From Candidatus Margulisiibacteriota bacterium (GTDB lineage: Bacteria > Margulisbacteria > WOR-1 > JAKLHX01 > JBAZKV01), in NCBI GenBank assembly GCA_041650635.1, contig JBAZKV010000001.1, forward strand, positions 58,244 through 122,243: 64,000 nt of DNA, read 5' to 3'. Below the pieces are notes generated by a model. The model saw only the letters and a program-made list of their open reading frames with translations, was not told the DNA's origin and ran no database searches. A program made the translations under genes and the position numbers. Every line of letters starts with the position of its first letter. Position 1 is the stretch's first letter. Below, piece after piece: positions 34,660 through 45,300 of this stretch.

Positions 34660-35580
34660 CTAATCTTGTACAGACGCCCCGCCGGGGCGTCTGTCCGCCA
34701 ATAATTTCACGAGCACAGCTTTTTGCACATGCAGCCTGTTCTCGGCCTGGTCAAATACGATGGAATTTGGGCTTTCGATGACCTCATTTGTGATCTCATC
34801 CCCGCGATGGGCCGGAAGGCAATGCATGACCAACGGTAAATTGCGTTGGGGCGAACGGCCGTTTGCCCTTATCAAATCCATATTTACCTGAAATTTTGCA
34901 AAATCCTTTTTTCTCTTTTTTGTTTCCTTTTCCTGCCCCATCGACGCCCAGACATCGGTGTAGATAACATCCGCGTCTTTGACGGCTTCTTTTGGATCAT
35001 GCGAGATCTCGCAACCCTCCATCTCATACCCCTTGGGACAGCAAAGAAGGAACTTTATCCCTGTTTTCTTGCACAATTCATTGAGCGAGCGCGCCACATT
35101 ATTCCCGTCCCCGACAAATACAACCCTAAGATCATTCTCCTTGCCCCTTGCCCCTTGACCCTTGACCCTTTCCCGTATCGTATATACATCCGCCAGCGCC
35201 TGGCACGGATGCGCCTTGTCCGACAGGGCATTGATAACAGGGACTGTGGCATATTTTGCCATTTCTTCAACTTTGGAATGTTCAAAGGTGCGGTAGATTA
35301 TGCAGTCCACATACCGGGAAAGCGTGCGGGCCACATCGGCCTCGGACTCCCGGCTGCCTATCTGGAGCATCGACTCGGAAAGTGAAACTGCATGCCCGCC
35401 AAGCTGGAACATCCCCACTTCAAAAGAGACCCGCGTCCTGTTGGAGGGCTTTTCAAAGATCATCGCCGCGGTCTTGCCTTTAAGCAGAGGCTTTAGCGGC
35501 TCTTTCTTTAGCTCTGCCGTAAGGTTATATATTTCTTCTATAAAGGAAGAAGACAGCTCATTAATTGAAAGCAGGTTCAT
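34660..35580 (-). CDS. argF: Ornithine carbamoyltransferase
   Basis: This 306-residue enzyme makes citrulline from ornithine and carbamoyl phosphate. The carbamoyl-phosphate loop [21 protein letters not shown] and the ornithine-binding [11 protein letters not shown] are all present. Unusually, between the IRE element and [13 protein letters not shown] the protein carries [12 protein letters not shown], encoded by a CCTTGAC/CCTTGCC heptamer repeat (35139-35170). This appears to be a repeat-derived insertion of roughly ten residues in a surface loop. The final ~8 residues ([10 protein letters not shown]) also look non-family. It heads the arg operon and has a near-leaderless promoter. Confidence 0.95.
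   Translation of the reverse strand: MNLLSINELSSSFIEEIYNLTAELKKEPLKPLLKGKTAAMIFEKPSNRTRVSFEVGMFQLGGHAVSLSESMLQIGSRESEADVARTLSRYVDCIIYRTFEHSKVEEMAKYATVPVINALSDKAHPCQALADVYTIRERVKGQGARGKENDLRVVFVGDGNNVARSLNELCKKTGIKFLLCCPKGYEMEGCEISHDPKEAVKDADVIYTDVWASMGQEKETKKRKKDFAKFQVNMDLIRANGRSPQRNLPLVMHCLPAHRGDEITNEVIESPNSIVFDQAENRLHVQKAVLVKLLADRRPGGASVQD
35139..35170. repeat. CCTTGAC/CCTTGCC heptamer repeat inside argF
   Basis: Four 7-nt units (two CCTTGCC, two CCTTGAC) plus a partial unit, in frame within argF. The reading frame is kept, giving a basic Gly/Arg/Lys-rich loop. It has the same periodicity as the heptamer repeats at 360-377 and 23540-23584. Confidence 0.88.
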
Positions 35581-35590
35581 TATAGAGGTA

Positions 35591-35620
35591 AATATAGCAT
35601 AATAAGGGGGGTAAAATCAA
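35591..35620 (-). promoter_or_regulatory. Sigma-70-like promoter of argFGH (near-leaderless)
   Basis: Minus strand: TTGATT at 35620-35615, an 18-nt spacer and TATATT at 35596-35591. The argF ATG is 10 bases downstream, without a ribosome binding site. A short 5-bp hairpin plus GGTTTTTT at about 35618-35640 could end transcription of the upstream peptidase gene just before it. I found no clear arginine operator. Confidence 0.55.
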
Positions 35621-35635
35621 AAAACCATAAGATTC

Positions 35636-36277
35636 TTATTGCAGTGTGTGCCCAAATCTTATGGCATTGCGAATAGGGATTTTTTGGCCGGGATCGTTAA
35701 AAGGGACTACCTGTCCATAAGAATTATCATCCGGACATTTGCCAAGTACTACAGCAAAAATGTTTTGCAGAGCCAGAAAACCCCAGCTTCTGCTGTCAAA
35801 GGAGTTTTCCCTGTTATCCCCGACCACAAAACAGTGGTCTCTCGGTATTGTTCCCATCTCGGTTTTATCCCCGGATATCCCGGCGATGCGCTTGATACTT
35901 GCTCCCAGATCCCTTGGGGACCAAAAAGCCACGATGTCTTCTGTCCACGGCAGGTCCGGATCAAGAACTCCCCCCAGATACATCTTTTCCAGGCAAACAA
36001 CCCTGTCGCTGATCGTTAATGCCGGGGACATGGAATTTCTTATGATGGACCCGACAAAAACCCTGGGAAAAAGGTTGACCGCCAAACGCTGGACAAAGAG
36101 CTCTACGGGAGAAAGGTCCTGAAAGACTTTAAGGTGGACCTTTTCGCCGGGATAAACGCTGTCCCTTTCCAGCTGCTCAGCAAATCTGAACACCGGCGTC
36201 CTTAGACACTGGGGAAGATGTCTTTCTATCCTGCCTCTTTTGGAATCCAGTATGGAAGCGAATCTGACGCTTGGCAT
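35636..36277 (-). CDS. Signal peptidase I-like protease C2, no obvious membrane anchor
   Basis: A 213-residue S26-type serine protease. Box B RNSMSPAL gives the catalytic Ser82; box D IVAFWSPRD...SIKRIAGISGDK gives the catalytic Lys129; box E is CFVVGDNRENSFDSRSWGFL. Standard LepB has one or more N-terminal transmembrane helices before the Ser; here the first 80 residues are basic and only weakly hydrophobic. It is roughly half identical to C1 (49667-50308), with the same length and the same catalytic positions. It is the last gene of the second A-B-C cassette and has its own sigma-28-like promoter. A role in processing B or A proteins is inference. Confidence 0.85.
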   Translation of the reverse strand: MPSVRFASILDSKRGRIERHLPQCLRTPVFRFAEQLERDSVYPGEKVHLKVFQDLSPVELFVQRLAVNLFPRVFVGSIIRNSMSPALTISDRVVCLEKMYLGGVLDPDLPWTEDIVAFWSPRDLGASIKRIAGISGDKTEMGTIPRDHCFVVGDNRENSFDSRSWGFLALQNIFAVVLGKCPDDNSYGQVVPFNDPGQKIPIRNAIRFGHTLQ

Positions 36278-36288
36278 TGCTGAAAGTT

Positions 36289-36315
36289 ATATCGAGTTCA
36301 AAAAGCGGGGATTTC
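36289..36315 (-). promoter_or_regulatory. Sigma-28-like promoter of C2
   Basis: Minus strand: GAAA at 36315-36312, 15-nt spacer, CTCGATAT at 36296-36289. It is 11 bases from the ATG, exactly as at the paralogue C1, and there is no ribosome binding site. It lies in the 68-bp gap after B2. Confidence 0.78.
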
Positions 36316-36345
36316 ACAGCGGGCAGTTATTTTCGCAATTCTTTT

Positions 36346-39300
36346 TTAACTGCCTCCGCCTTTCCTAAGTTGGGCCAGTTCGGCATTGACCTGTTTTGTG
36401 CTTTCATCAAGGAGACCGGAAATAAATCCGCCATTGAGAACCGCATTACTTGTCAGGCCGTTGAGCGCCTTCATATTTGCCACAAAGTCGTCGGAAATAT
36501 TAACCTGGGTTCCCCTTGCCACATAAAGAGAAAGCAGATATTTGACACATCCGGAAATATAGAGAGCGAACTCATTATTTGTGGTTTTTAGTTCTTCCCA
36601 ACTGATCTCTGTTTTATTAAGTAAGAGGTCCCTCATAAGCACTGCAAGCGTTGCCCTTTGAGCTTCTGTAATAACACTCTGTCCTTTAAGCCCGTTCAAT
36701 TTAGCATCAAGAGCTCCTATGAGGGAAACATTGGGCATCAAATAATCTTCCCCCGCGTTCAGGAAAAGGTGGCTTAACAGTTTCTCAAAATTATCATCGC
36801 TAATGTCGCCCAGCCTTTGTCTGAAAGCAGATCTGTTTATCGTCCTCAACATAGAGATCTTTCCCTGCGGTGAAACTTCTAACCCTCTGTTTAAAAAAGT
36901 ATCTTTCATAAGTCCCAATTTTGCAAAATAGCCTCCGTCCCCATAATAGATGTCTTTGATCTTTTTGATCTCCGCGGAACAATCTGCCGCGTATTTCTTT
37001 TTGGCCCTTTCTACATACGCCGGTTTTTTATACGGATCAGCGTTCTGATAAGCAGTATAGTCCTCCGCACTTAGATTTCTCCGCAAAAAAGCATCACAGT
37101 ACTCGACCGCTCCAAGCAGCACTTCTCCGGCCTGACCGCCGGCCCTTGCCGTTTCTTCCCATGATAAAGAAGGCGACACTTGATATGTTTTCCAGTAATC
37201 TCTCGGGTGGCAGGTAATGCCTGGATTGTCTATATAGATCTGCGCAAGATTCCTGGGAATAACCTCATGCCTGTCTATTCTGTTCATATAGCGCGTGACA
37301 AATTCGCTCCTGTATATGTCCGGGAGCAGTTTGGCAAAAGCTTCCCTGTCTCCTCCCTGGGACTTTGGCAGAAGCAGCCATCTCCAGTTTGGAAGGTTAT
37401 GATCGAGGAAAGCGATTATGTCCTGGTCCCCTCTAAACCGGGGGGAGCTGCTGTTTTCTTCATTGCCGAACATTTTGCTTACCTGAACTCTTAAACCCTG
37501 CCGTTTATCGGGCGTCGCAGCTTTAAAAGCGAAAAGAGAATTCAACTGGGCCATAAAACCATAATTGGCAATTTTTGAATCGGCCCCCGTTGAGTTCCAA
37601 AAACCTGGGTCATAATACCGATACCTTCTTTGAAAACAGCCATAGCTAATTTGCTGAAGTCTTGACTGGTCGTTGGAAAAATTAATTGTTTCCTGTATTA
37701 CCTGAGGCGATAGTATGCCATAGACCTTTTCGGGGTGCTCCTCAAGCACTTTAAGTATGACCTCTCTCAATTCGGTTTCCAATCGGGCCTTTTCCTCCTT
37801 TTCCTGTTCTGTCCTTGGCGATGCAAGTTCGAGAAGCCTTGCTGCTTTTCCTCTATTGCCTCCAACACCAAAAAACCAGCTGCCTGTAAGGTGATTGGCC
37901 TTGAACCCGGCGACAAATTCTTCTAGTCCTAGACCGGCCTCCTCTTGTCTTAGTCTGTTCTCGAGCCTTCTCAGCACCACGGTCGAGGCCTGCAATCTTA
38001 ATGTTGCCTGAATGTTGGACTCATCAAGCCCTCTTCTCAAGGTAGGGGCTATCCAGCCGTTGGCCGCGGCTTTTATCCCGACCCCATTAAGTCTCTCAAT
38101 CTCCAGTTGAGTCAGCACTTGTATGTTGTCCTTGTTCACATTGTAATAGTGTATTGTCCCGGCGATCTCTCCTCCTACAAAAGCCGCTCCGGCAACGATG
38201 GCACATATACCTCCGGTTGCTATTATTGACCCCCCGGTTATTACACCTCCTGCTCCAAGACCCGCAGCAGCAGATGCTCCTTCTGCGCCTCCCGTAATAG
38301 CGGCAAGCAACAGATGTCCGCCGCCTCCAAGGATAAAGCCCGCGGCTTCTGCTGCAAGTACTTTCCTTAGGGAATCTCCCATGTTGTTACCGGGTTCCAG
38401 CCCAGCGTTAAATCCATGCAGGGCGGAAAACAGGACCCCCATTCCTAAGCCTAGCCCTCTGCTCCATGCCGCAGACATGGCAGGATTGGCCCCAAGCCTT
38501 GCCGCCAGACCCGGGAACAAAAACTTGATCAGAGACATAGAAAGTTTTGGCCCATAGTGCAGTCCTGCAACGAATAACAGATTGTTCCTCTGTCTAACCC
38601 AGAATTCCTCGTTAATAACAGGCAAATGTCCTTCCCCGATCACATTAAGCAATTCCAAAAGAGCCACATCTCTACCGATATGCCCCCAAGTGTTCAATTC
38701 TCCAAGAACTCTCACTCTATAGTTTGGAGCTTCTGGGACTCCTGGCAAAGCCCTTTCAGCTCTAACTTCAGCTGCCGCATTCCCGGATTCGGCAGAACTT
38801 GCAGGCGCCGCCGTCCTTGGAGCTTCGGGAGACGGCCTTGCCGCAGGTTCAGACGCAGGCCTTGCCGGTTCAGCAGACACCTGGCCAGCTGGTCTTGCGG
38901 CTTCAGCTGTGGCAGGCGCGGATTCGGCAGGCCTTGCGGGCGCACCCGTCCCAGCTTCAGCAGTTGGCCTTGGAGCGGGTTCTGGCGCTGTTGCAGTCCC
39001 AGGCGCCGGCCTTGCCGCGGGTTCAGACGCAGGTCTTGCCGGTTCAGCAGACCCCTGGACGGCAGCTCCGCCTCTGCCAACTTCCTCTATATTCGTAACT
39101 CTTAAGGGCTCTTCTGACGGAACACCACTAACAGGTCTGCGAGCGTCGGGCCTGCCGTTCCTCTCGAACAGGTCGCCGGCTTCACTGGCAACATCGTGAA
39201 TGCCTTCAGCATTCCCTCTTTCTCTCAGGTGTATCTCAACCATTTCATGAAGAAGATCGCTCTCAAAATTCCGGGAACCGAATTCCGAAGCCCTTATGTA

Positions 39301-42300
39301 TACATCATATCCGCCCTTGCCGTCCGCTTTCCAGACCATGCCGCCTTCCAGTGATGAAGGCCATTTAGCATCCGGAACCGTTTTGAACCTTATCGCCCGC
39401 TCTCCCGAAGCGGCCGCTTTTGCTCTTGTTTCTTCAGAAAACCACTGTTCCTGCGCAAGATTGTCCAGCGCCGTTTGTATCTTTGCATTGGCGGCGGCGT
39501 CAACAGCAGCCCCGTGCAGGCTAATGGTTGCCGCCTGGCCTCTCGAAAGCTTTCCGGACCTTGCGCCTCCTTCCTCCGGAGGAACATCAGCCGCAAGAGG
39601 CAGTTCCTCTGCAGCGGCAAAAGGAGCGTCCGGCAGGCCAAGCAAAGGCTGTCTTAAGGCAGGCTGCCCGCCGGCAACAGGAGCCGCCGCTTCCCCGGCT
39701 CCCGCGGCAGCTGCCGCGGGCCTCTGCGCTCTGGCAAGCGCTTCAAGCCTCGGACATTCAAACATGACAAATCTTTGCATCATCCTTTGATCAGTATGAT
39801 TTGAAATGTGCTCCCTCATCCTCTGAAAAACCCCGAGGAACTCGTTGACTATATTTTGTCTTACAACATCGGGAAGATTTCTTAACCTTTCGATCATGTC
39901 AAGGTCCAGCGCAGGGGAACTTTCCCTCAGTATTCTTACCGCCTCATCCATTGTCATGAACTGGTCCCCGGCAAGATCAACGGCTCTTCTTAGCGCAAGA
40001 TCAAGTTGATACATGGGTGTTCTGTCAACAAAGCCTCCCGCATTCCTGACGTTGAACATGGATACTACCCCGTATTCCGTCAGGGAAAATCTAAGATCTG
40101 ACAAATGCACGCCCATCCCCTGCCTGATCAGTTCGAGCTGTGCAAGAGAAGGAAGCACGCCTCCGTGCTGGCCCGTCCTGATAGCCTCTCTTACCGCTCT
40201 CAATCCCTCGGGGGTATCAGCCAACATCAGCCTGGTAAGATACTCTCCTCTTATTTCCACCGACTTGCCGTCACTAAACCTTATCCTGTAATTGCGCTCC
40301 GCCGTATATTGGCCGCCGAGATTATCAGCGGCAGGGTCAAAAACCACAAGGTCATTGCCCGAAAATTGTCTTGGCCAGGGATCGCTCATTTGAACCACAA
40401 AGTCAAAAGTATTTGTCCTTAAACCTCTTGTTACCGTTCTTAACACATCTGAGGGGGCGCCCTGGGGTCCGGCCAAGGTAACATGATTTGCCCTGAGCAC
40501 GCGCCCTCCCGAGATCCGGCTTAAACCCTCTCTTGCAAAAGTATCGACACTATCAAAAAAAGCGTCCAAACCAAGCTGGCGCGGGGACCCCAGAGGCTCA
40601 TGGAAAAGTCTTCTTGCGGCGCTCCTCATTCCCTGGCCCAGTCTTTCAAGCGGAGAAAGGTCCCTTAAGCCTCCTTCTATCAAAACTTCCCCGAGTGAAG
40701 CCTCTGCTCCATAGATGTCCGTAACGGTCAACTGAGGTCCGGTACTGCCGCCAAAAAGACGCCTAACGCCTCTAAATAAATTCCCAAGCGTAAGATCGGC
40801 AATATCTACGACCCTCGAGCCTACAAGGCTCGCCCTTTCCGGGTTCTGTCCGGTTATCTTTCTCCAAAGATAACTGTTAAGAAAAGGCTCGGTGAGAGGT
40901 TCAAATATATAGCGCAGCGTTCCTTCGGGAAGCCCCCGCAGCCCCGCTCTGTTCAACTGGCCGTTCCTTAACAACTCCACTCCCGCCCTTGAGGCCCTTG
41001 CGGATACTCTTATCAGATCTATGACGCTTGTCAGCCCAACGCCAAAAGTGGCCCTTGAGATCTGGGCTGAGCCGATAAGGATGGGAAGCATCGTAAAAAG
41101 TCTGGCAAAAGCTTCCGCGGGGTCCTGGGATTCTCTTGCGGTATCTTTTATCAATCTGAACAGTTCAAGACCTGATTCCCATCTTAGGAAATGCCATACC
41201 GTTTTTAGTGCCTCTATGGAAAATTTCTTGAAACCATCGTAATCCCCGTTCAAAAGGCAGTTGACGGCCTTGGAAGAATAATCCGCGAACATTGCCGCTA
41301 TGTCCAAAGGAATAAGATAATACCAATCAACAAGCGTATCTAAATAGCCTCTGCCCAGGCTTTTCCCTATGTCGTCCAGATCGCTTAACTGCAGCCCGTC
41401 CTTCAAAAATCCGCTTCGGAAAAGGTTTGTCACATCGTCCCAGGTTTTGGCGGCCAGCGCGGCTCCCGGTATGGAGCCTTTTACAAAATGAGTTACCCTG
41501 AAGCTGCTGTTGCCGTCATCCTTGACAAAGGTCTGAGGGTCAAAGCCCTGGTACGGGCAGTCAAATAACTCTATCGGTGGGGCGGGCTGAGGCAGCGTTC
41601 CCCTTATTGCCAGATAGTCCAGAAGCATTACCGAAAGGACATACCTGCTGTCAAAACCTCCTCCCGACATTTTGGACACGCCCTCGTAGTGTTCGGGATT
41701 GAACAGTACAAGGCTCTGGCCCTTTTCCTTCAGTTCTCCGGCAAACCTTCTCAGTTGTTCAAAATATTGATGCCACTGCCTGTATCTTAATCCCGGCTCC
41801 GTGGGTTTTGTCAGTTCATCGGCTTTTCCGCCAAGCCCGTATCTATCTATCTGTATAAGCTCATTTTCTGCTAATCCTATAAAAGCGAGTATGTCGTCCC
41901 CGCTTACGGAATTCTGAGCCTTAAAATAATCCCCTGCCGATCCGCTGAGCTGGCCGATAAAATATCTTGCCGGGTCGTGGTAGCCGACCACCTGTTTAAG
42001 ATAAGACCCCACAGGCTGGGAATAACCTCCTCTTTGCGAAAGCCTCCTGGTAAAAGCGCTTCCCGCCTGAGACCAAAAGCCTCTTTCGGCAAAAAGGGAA
42101 TCTATCACCTGGGGATACGAAGAAGGCCCTGTTTCGCGCCTGCCGGCTTCCGGCCTTACGCCGGTAAGGGCTCCTCCCACAAGGAATTGAACGGCTGTCC
42201 AGATCCCGCCCGACAGGGCGCCCGGAGCCGCGGCAATGGTCCTTAGCCAGTTAATGTTCTTCCAGTCCTGGTCAAGCCCGTTCAACAGTATCTGAAAGGC

Positions 42301-45300
42301 AAGTTTTGCGCGGGTCACTTCATGCTCTTCTCCGACACAAACCTCGAAAGAGTTGAACCCGCCCGATGCTTCCATGCCTTCTTCAACTACCTGAACAAGA
42401 TCGTCCCATATAATATGACCGTCAATATCGACAAGCCTTGTTCTGTCGCTGACCCTGAACAGTTCTCTAAAATAGCTGCTGTAGTTATAGATCCCCGGCA
42501 GAGTCCTCAGCCTGTCCCAGAGCTTTTTGTCTATGCTTCCGTCAAATATATATGTGTAGACCTTATTGGCCTCTATTTCTAGGCGGACCATCTCTTTTTT
42601 GGCGTCCACAAGGCGCTGTTTAAGGTTTTTTATCTCTTCCTTAAGGGCCGAAAAATCCTCGCTCAAAAAGATCTCTTCTTTTGTGTCATACAAAAGATGG
42701 GACAACAGCCTCTTTATCTCTTCTTCATTTTTCGGCTTTATCCGTCCTTCCCTGATCTGTTTGCGTATAAGAGCGATTATCTGCCCTTCCAGCTGTTTTA
42801 TCCCGCCCCTTAAGGAATCTATGGCCGTCTGGATCTCTTTTAACCTCGAAACGGTCTCATCCGTAAAGAAATGCATCTTCAGCAAAGAGATGAGCCAGGA
42901 CTGAGCCCCCATCTGCTGGACCAGGTTCGAGGCATCTATTCCCGCCTCGCGGTTGCCGGAGGAAATGGCATAGAGCAGTGTCGCTCCAAACCCCTGGCTT
43001 GCGTCCCTTTTCTTGACAAGGTCCCTCATGACAAGGCTTGTCTGAAGCCCGTAGGCGATCTTTTTAAGTATGTTTAGAACACTGTAATAGAGCTTGGAGA
43101 GCTCGGGATCCCCGGAAAAAAGAGCTTCGACCCTTTCTTCGGGGCCAAGCGACAGGATGTAAGAACCCTTCTTCTCCAGGAGGTCGGCAAATTTGTTGAG
43201 ATCATTTATCTCCTTTTCGGAAAGCCCCTGTTTGAACGGCTTCAAAAAACCGCTGACCCTGGCAAGGATCATCCTGCCGAGGTCGTTTATCTTTGACCCC
43301 CCGCTAAGGGACGATAAAGCCTTGACATCCTCTTCGCTAAGCAGGGTTTGATAACCGGCGCACCACTGTCTGACCTTTATTAACAGGGATCTCTCTTCCG
43401 CAGTTAAAGCCCCGGTACCGGTCCCGCGGCTTAAGATCGCGGTCAAGTCTTTTTCGGTCAATCTTCTTATCAGGTTTATCTCTTCGTCGTCGGCAAGCAC
43501 TCCGTTTATCAGATAATTAGACCCGCCGAACACCCTTGCCGCCGCTCTTATGTGGGCGCCGCACATTTCATTGACGGGAGGATCGACCTCTTCCCTGCCG
43601 TAAGAAGAGACCCCGGCGCTCTGGACCCCGGGCAGCCCCGCAAGCGGATATCCTGTTCCGGAGATCGCCGACACGATCGCGGACAATGGAGCTTCTTTAG
43701 CGTACCGTTCTACAGTGTGGGTCCGCTCATCCGGACGGTACCCATCCGCGGACGGATCAGGCAGATTCCCCGGTTTTATCCGGACGCCCTGTCCCGACGG
43801 TCCTGCCACCATTTCGTAAGCAACGGGGGAGTTCTTGAAAAATTCCATTTTTTCATAAGCCCGCAGAGCCTCGCCGTCAATTATGATCCTGTCGACCAGG
43901 CGGTTGGAAAAGTCGCTGCCAAAAACAAAGTCGTCATGCTGCCTTCTTATAAGAGAGGTATACCTTTCCGCCGTTTCGGCAGCGGCAGTCCGGGCTTCAA
44001 CATACCGACCCTTGCGGGTTTCATCTGCGTCTATTCCCGCAAAGGCCATTCCCAGGGCCTGCACCACGACCCTCTGAGCAGAATCCTGCTGCACCCCATC
44101 GGGGACCATAACGGCAAGGTTTTGCGCCAGGATAACTTCGTCAACCGTCAATCCTGTGCCGGCGATCCTGCCCACAATAGAAGCGGTTTCGTTAAGCCTT
44201 CTGGAATATTCCGGATCAAGGTCCAGGGTCTTAAGGTCATATATGTCCCCGTCCTTGAGCCCGGCGCTTCGGAACAGGTCCTCGGTGGTCCTATTCAAAG
44301 GATCGGCAACAGAAAGGTTATATTCTCTCAAAAGAGTTAATTCTTCCTGTGAAATGAACCTTCTGAACTCGATCCCCAGCGCCGCCAGCTTTAGGATCTC
44401 GTCCGGCCCCCTGAATCCGGCCTGCTCAAGTATCCTCGAAGGGTCGCTTTCATCCGTTATCCTGGTATTTTCTTCGTTAAGCCTTGCCTGTTCCAGGTAT
44501 TTTTCTACCTCTGCGACCGCGTCTTCCCTGGTGATGCTGCCCCGTGCCACTCCTTCCGCTATAACGCAGAAAAATATGAGTTTCCGCTGGATCTTTGCCA
44601 GAGCCCTCCCGCTGGCCGTATCCTGGTCAAAACCCTTTTCGTCCAGAAGTTTGTCCCTGAGAGCAACAAGTCTTTTCCGCCACTGCACTTTCTGGTCCTG
44701 GCTAAGGTCCTGGGTCGATCTGGTAAGATTGGCCGGGGATGTGTTCAAGAAAGACATCGCCAGCTCAAGTATCCTTCTGCGGTTGGGCCCGGTCAGTAAA
44801 GCCGATCCCTGGCCGAACACTGAACCTGTGGAAATAAGATATGCCAGTCTCGCCGCTTCCGCCTGTTCGCTTATGTCCCTGGGGGTCTGAGGTTTTACGC
44901 CTTCGGAGATCCTTGTGAGAGAATCGCCCGTCATATCGTCAGGCTTCAAAGAACGCCTCTCCTGCAGTGCTTGAGAATCGGGGAAATATCCCTCATAAGA
45001 AGGATTGCTTCTCAGGTTCCTTAACGCTTCATAGGTATAATTGTCTATCCTTCCGGTAACGGCCGAAAAAGCGGGGTTGATCCTGCTTATCAGTTTTTGA
45101 ACGAACATCAGGAACGGGTTTGGCTCCGAAGCCGACTGCGCTTCACTGCCATCCTTTAAGGTGTGAACGCTTGAGCACAGCTGCTCGATCTCTCTGTTGC
45201 CTTTCGAAAGGTATAAGCTTATTGTCAGCCTGCTCCTTCTACCGCTGTCATCCTTTTCTTCCGAGACATCGATGATAAAGGCCCAAAAGCCTTTTTCTAC

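Noticed and set aside
38700..39100. Antiparallel and out-of-frame open frames rich in Pro, Arg and Gln across this stretch
   Set aside because: They are shadows of the GC-rich, repetitive Pro/Ala linker of B2; no ribosome binding site or family.
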